From Methanobacterium sp. (GTDB lineage Archaea; Methanobacteriota; Methanobacteria; Methanobacteriales; Methanobacteriaceae), in contig PMGM01000109.1 in assembly GCA_003158115.1 (NCBI GenBank), forward strand, positions 1 to 5,929: 5,929 nt of DNA, written 5' to 3'. The notes beneath the pieces are model-generated. The model was not told the origin of the DNA. It saw nothing but the letters and a program-made list of their open reading frames with translations, and ran no database searches. Position numbers and translations under genes: made by a program. Below, one piece after another: positions 1 to 5,929 of the stretch. Position 1 is the stretch's first letter; each line of letters starts with the position of its first letter.

Positions 1-1565
1 TAATGGGTTATATGTTGGTTGTTGCTATTTTACTGTTAAGTTTTGGTCGTCTATCGGATATGTATGGACGAGTAAAAATGTTTCAGTTAGGGTTTCTAAT
101 ATTTACAGTAGGATCTATTCTACTTTATTTTACACCCTCTACTGGTGATGCTGGTGCATTAGAAATTATAATTTTCAGGATAGTCCAAGCTGTAGGTGGT
201 GCACTTTTCATGGCGAATAGTGCCGCGATACTTGCAGATGCATTCCCATCCGATGAAAGAGGAAAAGCTTTAGGTATAAATACGGTTGCAGGAATGTCTG
301 GAAATATCCTAGGATTAGTACTTGGAGGTATATTAGCAATATTTAATTGGAGATATATATTCCTTGTCAGTGTACCATTTGGACTCATCGGAACCATATT
401 ATCCTTTTATAAACTAAAAGAACTATCTATTAAAGCTGTAAAAACTAAACTAGATATATGGGGAAATCTAACATTCGTTTCAGGCATTACACTCCTACTA
501 ATAGGTGTAACTTATGGATTAATACCATATGGTAACAATCCCATGGGATGGAACAATCCATGGGTAATAGCTTCCATGAGTATAGGATTAATTTCACTGA
601 TCTTATTCCCAATTGTTGAAACTCGAGTGGAATCACCTATGTTCGACTTAAATTTGTTTAAAATTAAAAGTTTTACTTTTGGGATACTAGCAACTTTACT
701 AAGTGCATTAGCTCGAGGTGGTGCGATGATCCTGATCATAATACTATTACAGGGCATCTGGCTACCATTACATGGTTATAGTTACGCATCCACTCCATTT
801 TGGGCAGGTGTTTATACGATACCTTTAATAATTGGAATGATCGTTATGGCTCCGATTTCAGGTATATTATCCGATAAATATGGGCCTAGATGGATAGCCA
901 CCACCGGAATGACTCTTGTTACATTATCGTTCCTATTATTAATAGCACTACCCTCTAACTTCAGTTACATAGAACTTGGTTTGATCTTACTGTTGATGGG
1001 AATTGGAAATGGAATGTTCGGCTCTCCTAACAATGCCGCCATAATGAATTCAGTATCAGCAGAAGATAGAGGTGTTGCTTCCGGTATGATGTTCACCATG
1101 TTCAACACCGCTACGCCCGCTAGTATAGCTATATTCTTCACCATTATTGTAATAGGATTAACTCAAAGATTCCCTGAAGCTATGACCTCATCTCTATCCA
1201 GTATAGGTGCTGTACAATTAGCACCCATAATGAGTAATATCCCACCAACTGGGGCTTTATTTTCAGCTTTACTAGGTTACAATCCAGTATCTGGTATATT
1301 ATCTACTTTACCAGCACCAATTGTAGCACTAATACCTCATTCAACATTAAACACCCTAAACAGCACCACGTGGTTCGCATCTACCTTTGAAAATGCGTTT
1401 ATACCCTCATTAAAGATATCATTCTACATTGCAGCAATAATATCCGCAATAGCCGCTATACTATCAGCACTACGAGGAGAAAAATATATACACAACGATG
1501 AACCAATTAAAACAGACTCAAAAGCTGATTTAAACCCACAAGCAGTGGAATCAAAAGAAAAATAA
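1..1565 (+). CDS. MFS drug/solute exporter, DHA2 (14-TM) type, 5' partial
   Basis: Membrane transporter of the major facilitator superfamily, probably a proton-driven exporter; the substrate cannot be told from sequence. The frame is open from the left edge. The first visible ATG (base 3) encodes [21 protein letters not shown], which in this family is TM2 plus motif A, so about 45-50 residues including TM1 lie outside the window and that ATG is not the true start. Numbering visible residues from base 3: motif [12 protein letters not shown] is at 15-25, the TM4 arginine of motif B at R59, and a motif C-like GLVLGG at 104-109, with Leu where Pro is usual. A second motif A-like GILSDKYG is at 287-294. 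About 13 membrane segments are visible, giving 14 with TM1. A loop of roughly 80 residues (about 387-468) separates the last two, and the C-terminal tail (about 492-520) is charged. The gene faces the minus-strand genes and ends at a strong terminator. Family assignment is confident; specificity is not. Confidence 0.9.
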   Translation, partial: MGYMLVVAILLLSFGRLSDMYGRVKMFQLGFLIFTVGSILLYFTPSTGDAGALEIIIFRIVQAVGGALFMANSAAILADAFPSDERGKALGINTVAGMSGNILGLVLGGILAIFNWRYIFLVSVPFGLIGTILSFYKLKELSIKAVKTKLDIWGNLTFVSGITLLLIGVTYGLIPYGNNPMGWNNPWVIASMSIGLISLILFPIVETRVESPMFDLNLFKIKSFTFGILATLLSALARGGAMILIIILLQGIWLPLHGYSYASTPFWAGVYTIPLIIGMIVMAPISGILSDKYGPRWIATTGMTLVTLSFLLLIALPSNFSYIELGLILLLMGIGNGMFGSPNNAAIMNSVSAEDRGVASGMMFTMFNTATPASIAIFFTIIVIGLTQRFPEAMTSSLSSIGAVQLAPIMSNIPPTGALFSALLGYNPVSGILSTLPAPIVALIPHSTLNTLNSTTWFASTFENAFIPSLKISFYIAAIISAIAAILSALRGEKYIHNDEPIKTDSKADLNPQAVESKEK

Positions 1566-1822
1566 CTTATCAAATAAACGAGTTTAAAGAAGCTCATAAT
1601 TTTTCTTTTTTTTAACACTTGTAAAATCTATGATAATCTTAGATTAAATCATCAAATTAATTTTAATACTGATTTGAAGATATTTAACAGTATTCTAATC
1701 TGAAGTAACTACTTTAAAGATAATATTCTTACACTTTTCTTTTATTTTCATGAATATTTTAAATTGTCCACCAGTACAGTAATCCTGAAACCATATTAAG
1801 TTTTTTTTAAATCCTCATTTTT
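1566..1822. other. AT-rich convergent intergenic region, no gene seen
   Basis: This 257-base gap lies between two convergent genes. Besides the MFS terminator it holds a 7-bp inverted repeat, AATACTG (1665-1671) and CAGTATT (1688-1694), and a near-palindrome TAATCT-T-AGATTA (1634-1646). It also has a T8 run at 1801-1808. No open frame with a plausible start and ribosome binding site is visible. No T-tract is seen in the minus-strand direction, so the end of the membrane-gene transcript is undefined. Confidence 0.6.
1580..1613 (+). terminator. Stem-loop plus T-tract terminator of the MFS gene
   Basis: Fifteen bases after the MFS stop, GAGTTT (1580-1585) pairs with AAGCTC (1590-1595) around an AAAG loop, giving six pairs including one G-U wobble. 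A T-rich run follows at 1600-1613 (five T, C, eight T). Oligo-T alone can stop archaeal RNA polymerase, so the T-tract is the stronger half of the evidence. Confidence 0.7.
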
Positions 1823-2227
1823 CTATAATTTTCTTATAAATATTAAATAAACAATCACAAACACAATAGCAATTGATACATTCACGATTAGTCTCGCTAT
1901 GAAATCATGGTTTAGATATGTCACTGTGTCTAAAAGAACTATTAGGGCTATCCAAATGATTAGATATATTGCTGTAATTAGTGGATTCCCTATTTTTTTT
2001 CGGTTCATTCCTGGTTTTCCCCCTGTTAAAATGGTGATTACAAAAAAAACGATAAGTGCTATGATAAAAATTATTATACTAGTAATGCTTATTCGGAAAT
2101 GTAGAAAATCTAGTATTATAGTTAATATTAAGAGTAATGTTATAATCCATCCTTGCCATGTAGCTGGCGCTGGTCCATATCCAACCCTTTTTTTACCAAA
2201 CCATGATTTTTGAGTTATTCTTTTCAT
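1823..2227 (-). CDS. Small four-TM membrane protein of unknown function
   Basis: I do not recognise a named family. The 134-residue product begins with a short basic, aromatic cytosol-like segment, WFGKKRVGYGPAPATWQGW (residues 9-27). Four hydrophobic stretches follow at about 27-44, 49-66, 83-100 and 111-131. A polar loop, TGGKPGMNRKKIGNP (68-82), sits between TM2 and TM3, so the protein looks like two hairpins. The WFG...GYGP...TWQGW entry motif resembles short uncharacterised prokaryotic membrane proteins I have seen; this is recollection, not a search result. The ATG start is well supported: AGGTGA lies at 2232-2237, four bases upstream. The gene begins 19 nt after the mobA stop, with its ribosome binding site in that gap, so co-transcription with mobA is likely. 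A functional link to the Mo/W cofactor is only suggested by position. No signal peptide or catalytic motif is visible. Confidence 0.75.
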   Translation of the reverse strand: MKRITQKSWFGKKRVGYGPAPATWQGWIITLLLILTIILDFLHFRISITSIIIFIIALIVFFVITILTGGKPGMNRKKIGNPLITAIYLIIWIALIVLLDTVTYLNHDFIARLIVNVSIAIVFVIVYLIFIRKL

Positions 2228-2246
2228 GTTTTCACCTTCACATTCT

Positions 2247-2846
2247 CTAATCTAAAATATCATCCATACGATTTATATTAAAAAAATTTCTACCAGTATC
2301 ATCCAAAGAATCAACATCAATATATTTTACATTTAATTCCATTATCAAACTCTTAACATCTCTTATATCTCTCTTTAAAAGTTTTAAAATATTAGATTTT
2401 AGATCTTTTTTATAAATAGAATGTAAAGGTTCTAACTTGCCATCGGGCCATCTTGGAACAAATGCATCAAATTCGGGTTCACTTGAATATTGAAAAATTT
2501 TATTTACAAAGTATTCAGAAACAAATGGAGAATCACATGGAACTACCATTGCTTTATCCGATTTTATATTCTCGAGTCCTGTTAAAATACCTGCAAGAGG
2601 TCCTTTATCCTCAAAAGTATCTGTGAATATATGGAGTTTAGATCTGTTTGATTGTAATTGTTCAAAAATTTTGCTATAATCCTCAACCTGATTTTTGTCT
2701 CTTAATACAACTACTACTTCATCAGCAACAGAAATTAGGTTTTTTATTACATGTATGATCATGGGTTTTCCATTCAAGTTCATTGAACCCTTATCTTGAC
2801 CCATTCTTCTACTTTTACCACCACATAGTAATATAAATGACTTCAT
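2247..2846 (-). CDS. mobA: Molybdenum cofactor guanylyltransferase MobA
   Basis: Cytosolic nucleotidyltransferase that joins GMP from GTP to Mo-molybdopterin (or the tungsten form), releasing pyrophosphate and giving the guanine dinucleotide cofactor. Methanogens use this in formylmethanofuran dehydrogenase and formate dehydrogenase. The 199-residue length is normal for MobA. The family landmarks are in order: the nucleotide-binding signature LLCGGKSRRMGQDKG at 6-20 (Cys replaces the common Ala of LAGG), GPLAGI at 82-87, the metal-site PCDSPF at 103-108, EPLHSIY at 139-145, and the C-terminal FFNINRMDDI at 188-197. The ATG start has GGTG at 2851-2854, four bases upstream. A TATA-like box in the gap behind guaB suggests its own promoter, and the membrane gene follows 19 nt downstream. 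The related CofC/FbiD and MobA-like enzymes share only the first motif; FN(I/V)N near the end favours true MobA. Confidence 0.9.
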   Translation of the reverse strand: MKSFILLCGGKSRRMGQDKGSMNLNGKPMIIHVIKNLISVADEVVVVLRDKNQVEDYSKIFEQLQSNRSKLHIFTDTFEDKGPLAGILTGLENIKSDKAMVVPCDSPFVSEYFVNKIFQYSSEPEFDAFVPRWPDGKLEPLHSIYKKDLKSNILKLLKRDIRDVKSLIMELNVKYIDVDSLDDTGRNFFNINRMDDILD

Positions 2847-2900
2847 TGTACACCATTTAATATATTGGTCTATTATTATGGTTTGTTTAATGAAAAGATT

Positions 2901-2908
2901 TTTATAAA
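2901..2908 (-). promoter_or_regulatory. Putative TATA box for mobA
   Basis: On the minus strand this reads TTTATAAA, close to the methanogen TATA consensus. A start about 25 nt downstream, near 2879, would give a leader of roughly 33 nt carrying the GGTG site of mobA. It overlaps the T8 run behind guaB, so chance AT-richness cannot be ruled out. Confidence 0.35.
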
Positions 2909-2913
2909 AAAAA
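2906..2913 (-). terminator. T8 terminator behind guaB
   Basis: Eight A on the plus strand give eight T in the direction of guaB transcription, starting six bases after the guaB TAA. No stem precedes it. Oligo-T tracts are sufficient for archaeal termination, so guaB probably ends here at least in part, with leaky read-through into mobA possible. Confidence 0.5.
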
Positions 2914-2919
2914 TAGGAA

Positions 2920-4407
2920 TTACATCAACCTTGATGTTGGGTAATTTGGACTCTCATTGGTTATCATAAGATCGTGTGGATGGCTTTCTGTCATTCCACT
3001 GGATGTTATCCTAACGAATTTTGCCTTTTTCTGCAGGTCTTTAATACCAGTAGCACCACAATAACCCATTGATGCTTTAATTCCACCTATTAATTGGAAA
3101 AGAATTTCATTTGCATGTCCTTTATAAGGAACTACTCCTTCTACCCCTTCTGGTACAAGTTTTGCGTGTTTCATTGGTCCCTTAACTTCTTGGAAATAAC
3201 GATCAGTTCCTGCTCCAACACCACCAGTCATAGCACCCAATGAACCCATTCCACGGTATTGTTTGAATTTCCTTCCATTCATAATAACAACATCACCAGG
3301 TGATTCATGTGTTCCGGCCAGAAGACTTCCAAGCATAACAGCATCGGCTCCTACTGCAAGTGCCTTAGCAACATCACCAGAGTATCTTAAACCACCATCA
3401 CCGATTACAGGTACACCATAATCTTTTGCAACATCTGCAACACTTGATATGGCTGTTAATTGAGGAACTCCAACTCCTGCTATTATTCTAGTTGTGCATA
3501 TTGATCCTGGTCCAATACCTACTTTGAGACCATCTACTTCTGCAGACAATAAATCTTCAGCTGCCTGACCAGTTGCTATATTACCAACAAGGAGATCAGC
3601 CTCAATATTTTCATTCATTGTCTTAGTAAATTTAACTATACTTGGTTTATGTGCATGTGCACAATCCACAGCTATAATATCTGCACCAGCATCGTCAAGT
3701 GCCATGGCACGTTCAAGATCGAATGGACCAGTAGCTGCTGCAACTAAAAACCTACCCTTTTTATCTCTTGAAGCACTTGGGAAATTTTTACGTGCGAGAA
3801 TATCCCTCATGGTTAATATACCAACTATAAACCCATCATCAACAACGGGCAATCTTTCAACCTTGTTTTCATATGCAATGTCCAAAGCTTCTTCGGGAGT
3901 TGTTGATTCAGAAACTGTGACCACTTCTTCGGTCATTATATCCATTACTTTGCCTTGAGGAGTTGAATTAAGAATGGGTTTTACATCTCTTCTACTTATG
4001 ATCCCAACAACAATTCCTTCCTGTACAACTGGAAGTCCGCTTATCTCTTCCTCATCCATGATCTCTTGAGCTTCTTTTATTGAGGCTTCTGGATCTATTG
4101 TTATAACATCACGGATTGTAAGGTCTCCTGATCTTTTGACCTTTTTAATCTCATTAATTTGCTCGTTAATAGTCATGTTTCGGTGTATTACTCCTAATCC
4201 ACCTTCTTGTGCTAGAGCTATTGCCATTTCAGCTTCTGTAACCGTATCCATTGCAGAGCTTATGATTGGAATATTTATTCTATAATTTCTTGAAATTTGG
4301 GTCGTAGTTTCAACGTCCTTCGGTTCAACTGACGATACTGATGGTAGCATCAAAAAATCGTCAAAAGTATACCCCATGGGTGCATTATTTAACTTTTCAG
4401 AGAACAT
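2920..4407 (-). CDS. guaB: Inosine-5'-monophosphate dehydrogenase
   Basis: Oxidises IMP to XMP with NAD+, the committed step to GMP and GTP; a cytosolic (beta/alpha)8 barrel, tetrameric in this family. From the ATG at 4407 the product is 495 residues, a normal length. The N-terminus [12 protein letters not shown] is at 12-23. A CBS-domain pair runs from about 97 to 206 (SGLPVV at 123-128, ERLPVVDDG at 184-192). The catalytic loop [11 protein letters not shown] is at 297-307 with the nucleophile at C304. GDGG is at 336-339 and the flap [10 protein letters not shown] at 384-393. The Arg-Tyr pair is DRYF at 402-405, VPEGVEG is at 418-424 and ESHPHDL near 474-480. All key residues are present, and the CBS pair separates it from GMP reductase. 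The same frame is open for 50 more codons to a GTG at 4557, but those residues resemble no IMPDH N-terminus. The GGAGGTAA site fixes the start at 4407. mfnB lies 151 nt upstream on the same strand. Confidence 0.95.
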   Translation of the reverse strand: MFSEKLNNAPMGYTFDDFLMLPSVSSVEPKDVETTTQISRNYRINIPIISSAMDTVTEAEMAIALAQEGGLGVIHRNMTINEQINEIKKVKRSGDLTIRDVITIDPEASIKEAQEIMDEEEISGLPVVQEGIVVGIISRRDVKPILNSTPQGKVMDIMTEEVVTVSESTTPEEALDIAYENKVERLPVVDDGFIVGILTMRDILARKNFPSASRDKKGRFLVAAATGPFDLERAMALDDAGADIIAVDCAHAHKPSIVKFTKTMNENIEADLLVGNIATGQAAEDLLSAEVDGLKVGIGPGSICTTRIIAGVGVPQLTAISSVADVAKDYGVPVIGDGGLRYSGDVAKALAVGADAVMLGSLLAGTHESPGDVVIMNGRKFKQYRGMGSLGAMTGGVGAGTDRYFQEVKGPMKHAKLVPEGVEGVVPYKGHANEILFQLIGGIKASMGYCGATGIKDLQKKAKFVRITSSGMTESHPHDLMITNESPNYPTSRLM

Positions 4408-4413
4408 ATCGTT

Positions 4414-4419
4414 ACCTCC
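4414..4419 (-). promoter_or_regulatory. Strong ribosome binding site fixing the guaB start
   Basis: GGAGGT on the minus strand, six bases before the ATG at 4407, matches the archaeal 16S anti-SD. It decides against the longer in-frame GTG start at 4557. A short potential hairpin, CAACC/GGTTG (4431-4435 with 4419-4423), abuts it. Confidence 0.85.
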
Positions 4420-4494
4420 AACCCTTAAAAGGTTGTTCAAATAATTATTTTTTTGTTGAATCTTGATTGTTACTATCAAAACCCATTTCATTCC

Positions 4495-4514
4495 ATACTC
4501 AAATTTTAGAGTAT
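4495..4514. repeat. Inverted repeat B upstream of guaB
   Basis: Perfect six-bp arms ATACTC (4495-4500) and GAGTAT (4509-4514) around an eight-base AT spacer. It lies one base from a second inverted repeat. If the TATA box at 4538-4545 is used, it falls just downstream of the predicted transcription start, an operator-like or leader-hairpin position. Confidence 0.5.
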
Positions 4515-4515
4515 C

Positions 4516-4537
4516 AAGAAATTTTCTTAAATTTCTT
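4516..4537. repeat. Inverted repeat A upstream of guaB
   Basis: Perfect nine-bp arms AAGAAATTT (4516-4524) and AAATTTCTT (4529-4537) separated by four bases. It fills the space between the candidate TATA box (ending at 4538) and the predicted start near 4516, where an archaeal repressor would block polymerase. It could instead be an mRNA hairpin in a mfnB-guaB transcript. AT-rich sequence makes such repeats easier to meet by chance. Confidence 0.5.
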
Positions 4538-4545
4538 TTAATATA
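4538..4545 (-). promoter_or_regulatory. Putative TATA box for guaB
   Basis: Minus-strand TATATTAA, preceded by an A-rich stretch (AAAACTC) that could serve as a weak BRE. It lies 13 nt past the mfnB stop. A start about 25 nt on would leave a leader of roughly 108 nt before guaB. Confidence 0.35.
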
Positions 4546-4558
4546 GAGTTTTAACACT

Positions 4559-5272
4559 TTAAAAGTTTTCTATCATATCCTTCAATTCCATTACAGCAGT
4601 GCGGTTTATGGTCCCTTTGTTTCTATCTCCACCTGTGCATGCTGCTCCCCTTATCCCTACAACATCACAACCAATATCATACAACAATCTGAGTTGTTCC
4701 TTTTTAATTGAGCCTGCAAGAGCTGATTTAAGCCCATATTCGTGTATGTTCTTATTGAATTCTATGAGTTTATCCTTATCCATAAAATCAAACAGTGTTT
4801 TACCATCTTTAACAGCTGTATCAACCATTGCAAGATCAGCACCACTTTCTGCAGCTACTCGTGGTATTTTGATTGGATCTATTGCACCTACTCTATGTGC
4901 ATCTGCATATCCTGATGCAACCACAAGGGCGTTATCATCAAATTCTTTAACAGATTTGACAACATTTTCCATGACTTCTAAGGCTTCATCATAACTTTTA
5001 GTACCATAAAGTCCTACTTTTATGTAATCTGCACCAGACACAACTGCTCCTGCTGCTGCAAGAGACACTGTACCGGGTTTATATGGTACATCTCCTAGTG
5101 TTGCACTAACATGCATTCCACTCGGGGTGATTTTCCTGATGTTTTGGATAACCCATGGGAAATTCGCTCCCAAGGATCCTTCCTTAGGATTTTTGACATC
5201 TATTATATCGGCACCGCCTTCGATAGCTTCAAGTGCCTCTTCACTGTTAATTGGACTAATTAAGAGAAGCAA
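4559..5272 (-). CDS. mfnB: (5-formylfuran-3-yl)methyl phosphate synthase (methanofuran biosynthesis)
   Basis: Condenses two glyceraldehyde-3-phosphate molecules into 4-(hydroxymethyl)-2-furancarboxaldehyde phosphate, the furan precursor of methanofuran, the C1 carrier of the first methanogenic step. It is a cytosolic TIM-barrel enzyme of the former DUF556 family. The 237-residue product fits the family length. The residues I recall as catalytic in the Methanocaldococcus enzyme are all at matching positions: K27 in [15 protein letters not shown] (25-39), K85 in DYIKVGLYG (82-90), and D151 and K155 in VDTAVKDGK. The C-terminal [17 protein letters not shown] block is also present. The start is TTG (5270-5272): an in-frame TAA lies only two codons upstream, a perfect GGAGGT is seven bases before it, and the next in-frame ATG is residue 53, past K27. 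guaB follows 151 nt downstream. Very confident of the function; moderately sure it has its own promoter. Confidence 0.95.
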   Translation of the reverse strand: MLLLISPINSEEALEAIEGGADIIDVKNPKEGSLGANFPWVIQNIRKITPSGMHVSATLGDVPYKPGTVSLAAAGAVVSGADYIKVGLYGTKSYDEALEVMENVVKSVKEFDDNALVVASGYADAHRVGAIDPIKIPRVAAESGADLAMVDTAVKDGKTLFDFMDKDKLIEFNKNIHEYGLKSALAGSIKKEQLRLLYDIGCDVVGIRGAACTGGDRNKGTINRTAVMELKDMIENF

Positions 5273-5279
5273 ATTTTAT

Positions 5280-5285
5280 ACCTCC
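5280..5285 (-). promoter_or_regulatory. Ribosome binding site supporting the mfnB TTG start
   Basis: Minus-strand GGAGGT, seven bases before the TTG at 5272. With the in-frame TAA between site and start codon, no longer reading is possible, so the non-ATG start is forced. Confidence 0.85.
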
Positions 5286-5335
5286 TATTTTTCTATAAAA
5301 AACCCACATTTCTACTTAAAACTAATGAGTCCATA

Positions 5336-5343
5336 AAATTATA
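5336..5343 (-). promoter_or_regulatory. Candidate TATA box for mfnB
   Basis: Minus-strand TATAATTT would place the transcription start near 5314 and give a leader of about 40 nt. A second candidate, CTTTATAT at 5371-5378, is as close to the consensus and would give a leader of about 75 nt. Sequence alone does not choose between them. Confidence 0.3.
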
Positions 5344-5463
5344 TGATTATTAAGAATATAGATAGTTGCCATATAAAGATATTCCCATAATAAGTTTAGT
5401 ATACAAATCTAAAAATAAAATGATATTTCTAAAATGTTACTATCCAAATTTAATGTTTTATTT

Positions 5464-5482
5464 TACATTTACATTAAATGTA
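5464..5482. repeat. Inverted repeat in the divergent region
   Basis: TACATTTA (5464-5471) and TAAATGTA (5475-5482) are perfect eight-bp arms around CAT. A short T5 run (5483-5487) follows on the plus strand. It could be a regulator site between the divergent genes; no gene ends here, so a terminator role is less natural. Confidence 0.45.
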
Positions 5483-5510
5483 TTTTTAATTCATTCTTAT
5501 TGTTAAATAA

Positions 5511-5582
5511 ATGATTGTATTATTAGATAACGAGCTTAAAGGATTATATGATAAACTTGTTAAGGTTATAAATGAATATTAA
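5511..5582 (+). CDS. Doubtful 23-residue ORF
   Basis: ATG at 5511 opens a 23-codon frame to TAA, encoding an amphipathic, protein-like peptide that ends LYDKLVKVINEY. There is no ribosome binding site; a T/A-rich stretch centred about 26 nt upstream could allow a leaderless transcript. It may be a real small protein, the remnant of a longer gene, or chance. I cannot name it. Confidence 0.2.
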   Translation: MIVLLDNELKGLYDKLVKVINEY

Positions 5583-5604
5583 AATGATTAAGTGAATCTA
5601 AAAC

Positions 5605-5612
5605 TATTTAAT
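5605..5612 (+). promoter_or_regulatory. Candidate TATA box for the right-edge gene
   Basis: TATTTAAT would start transcription near 5632-5634 and leave a leader of about 22 nt with the GGTG site. It overlaps the 14-bp palindrome. A second TA-rich stretch at 5630-5637 lies too close to the ATG for a leader with a ribosome site. Confidence 0.3.
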
Positions 5613-5622
5613 CAATTGATTA
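5609..5622. repeat. 14-bp palindrome upstream of the right-edge gene
   Basis: TAATCAATTGATTA is a perfect, uninterrupted palindrome, ending 33 bases before the ATG at 5656 and overlapping the candidate TATA box. A repressor dimer site is a reasonable reading; there is no direct evidence for it. Confidence 0.45.
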
Positions 5623-5655
5623 CAATAAGTTAATATACTATTTAAATGGTGGAAA

Positions 5656-5929
5656 ATGTCTGAAGTAACAACTTTTACAATAGATACTGCGGTTGCACCA
5701 GCCCATAGAGATGAGATTTTAGATTATATTTATAAATATTATTTACTGCCAAAACATGATAATTTTGGTTTTATTAAAAGGGAATATAAAGAAAATGGTT
5801 TAAACCTTTATTTTACTGGTTTTAAATTAGAGGAAGGTTGGAGAGTAGAAATTGAAATGGAATCTGGTTCACCCATAGTTGTGAAAATGAAATGGGATGA
5901 GGTTACACCTAAAAAGTTCGTAGATGATA
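5656..5929 (+). CDS. Hypothetical protein, 3' partial
   Basis: An open frame of 91 codons starts at ATG 5656 and runs off the window without a stop. GGTG (5648-5651), four bases upstream, supports the start. The visible part begins MSEVTTFTIDTAVAPAHRDE and looks soluble, with no signal peptide or membrane segment. It has an alpha-helical stretch at about 17-33 (RDEILDYIYKYYLL). Alternating, beta-like segments follow (FGFIKREY, LNLYFTGFKL, WRVEIEMESG, PIVVKMKWDEV). I recognise no family or catalytic motif; an alpha+beta fold is a guess from the pattern. Codon use resembles the neighbours, and it is transcribed divergently from mfnB. The remaining length is unknown. Confidence 0.7.
   Translation, partial: MSEVTTFTIDTAVAPAHRDEILDYIYKYYLLPKHDNFGFIKREYKENGLNLYFTGFKLEEGWRVEIEMESGSPIVVKMKWDEVTPKKFVDD

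Larger units (their letters stand above)
5273..5655. other. AT-rich divergent intergenic region
   Basis: These 383 bases separate the divergent mfnB and right-edge gene. They hold the mfnB ribosome site and TATA candidates on the left. A 19-bp inverted repeat (5464-5482) and a doubtful 23-codon ORF (5511-5582) lie in the middle, and a 14-bp palindrome (5609-5622) sits close to the plus-strand gene. No tRNA, rRNA or long conserved-looking frame is visible. Confidence 0.6.

Noticed and set aside
534..564. Short direct and inverted repeat (AACAATCC and CCCATGG/CCATGGG) inside the MFS gene.
   Set aside because: It encodes the repeated NNP of the loop [10 protein letters not shown] in frame and is explained by coding; there is no sign of a mobile or regulatory element.
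1699..1717. A 17/19 match between the convergent gap and the start of the right-edge gene (5659-5677, TCTGAAGTAAC...ACTTT), raising the idea of a degraded copy.
   Set aside because: Similarity stops at once on both sides, there is no ATG in place, and a match this short is near chance level for AT-rich DNA of this length.
1899..2213. A 104-codon plus-strand open frame.
   Set aside because: It lies entirely antisense to the four-TM gene, which has a strong ribosome site and proper hydrophobic periodicity; the plus frame is its shadow.
4599..4994. A 131-codon plus-strand open frame over mfnB.
   Set aside because: It is antisense to a gene whose catalytic residues and family motifs are all intact.
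1..5929. tRNA/rRNA genes, CRISPR array, transposase or IS ends, toxin-antitoxin or defence genes.
   Set aside because: Looked for on both strands; no cloverleaf-like segment, spaced repeats, transposase motifs or target-site duplications were seen.

Overview
The window looks like a piece of an AT-rich, euryarchaeal methanogen chromosome, most likely Methanobacteriales (Methanobacterium-like). The basis is an intact mfnB, the first dedicated enzyme of methanofuran synthesis, found mainly in methanogens. Supporting signs are AGGTGA/GGAGGT-type ribosome binding sites, T-tract terminators and TATA-like boxes in place of bacterial -35/-10 promoters. The genus is inference from protein style, not a database result.

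Layout from left to right. (1) The plus strand opens inside a 14-TM DHA2-type MFS exporter (1-1565) that has lost its N-terminus to the window edge. It ends in a stem-loop plus T-tract terminator. (2) A 257-base AT-rich gap (1566-1822) separates it from a convergent minus-strand gene. I see no gene in the gap. (3) Four genes then lie on the minus strand, in transcription order: mfnB (5272-4559, TTG start), guaB (4407-2920, IMP dehydrogenase), mobA (2846-2247, molybdenum cofactor guanylyltransferase) and a 134-residue four-TM protein of unknown function (2227-1823). mobA and the membrane gene are 19 nt apart and probably form one operon. guaB and mobA are separated by 73 nt holding a T8 terminator and a TATA-like box. 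mfnB and guaB are separated by 151 nt holding a TATA-like box and two adjacent perfect inverted repeats. (4) A 383-base AT-rich divergent intergenic region (5273-5655) holds promoter candidates, two palindromic elements and a doubtful 23-codon ORF. (5) An unrecognised plus-strand gene starts at 5656 and runs off the window end.

A functional thread joins the minus-strand genes, by inference. MfnB feeds methanofuran. GuaB feeds GMP/GTP. MobA uses GTP to make the guanine dinucleotide form of the Mo/W cofactor. Formylmethanofuran dehydrogenase, the entry enzyme of CO2-reducing methanogenesis, needs both methanofuran and that Mo/W cofactor. The core genes are otherwise ordinary. The less ordinary parts are the structured region in front of guaB, the forced TTG start of mfnB, the unknown mobA-linked membrane protein and the unknown gene at the right edge. 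I found no RNA gene, CRISPR array, insertion sequence or defence system.
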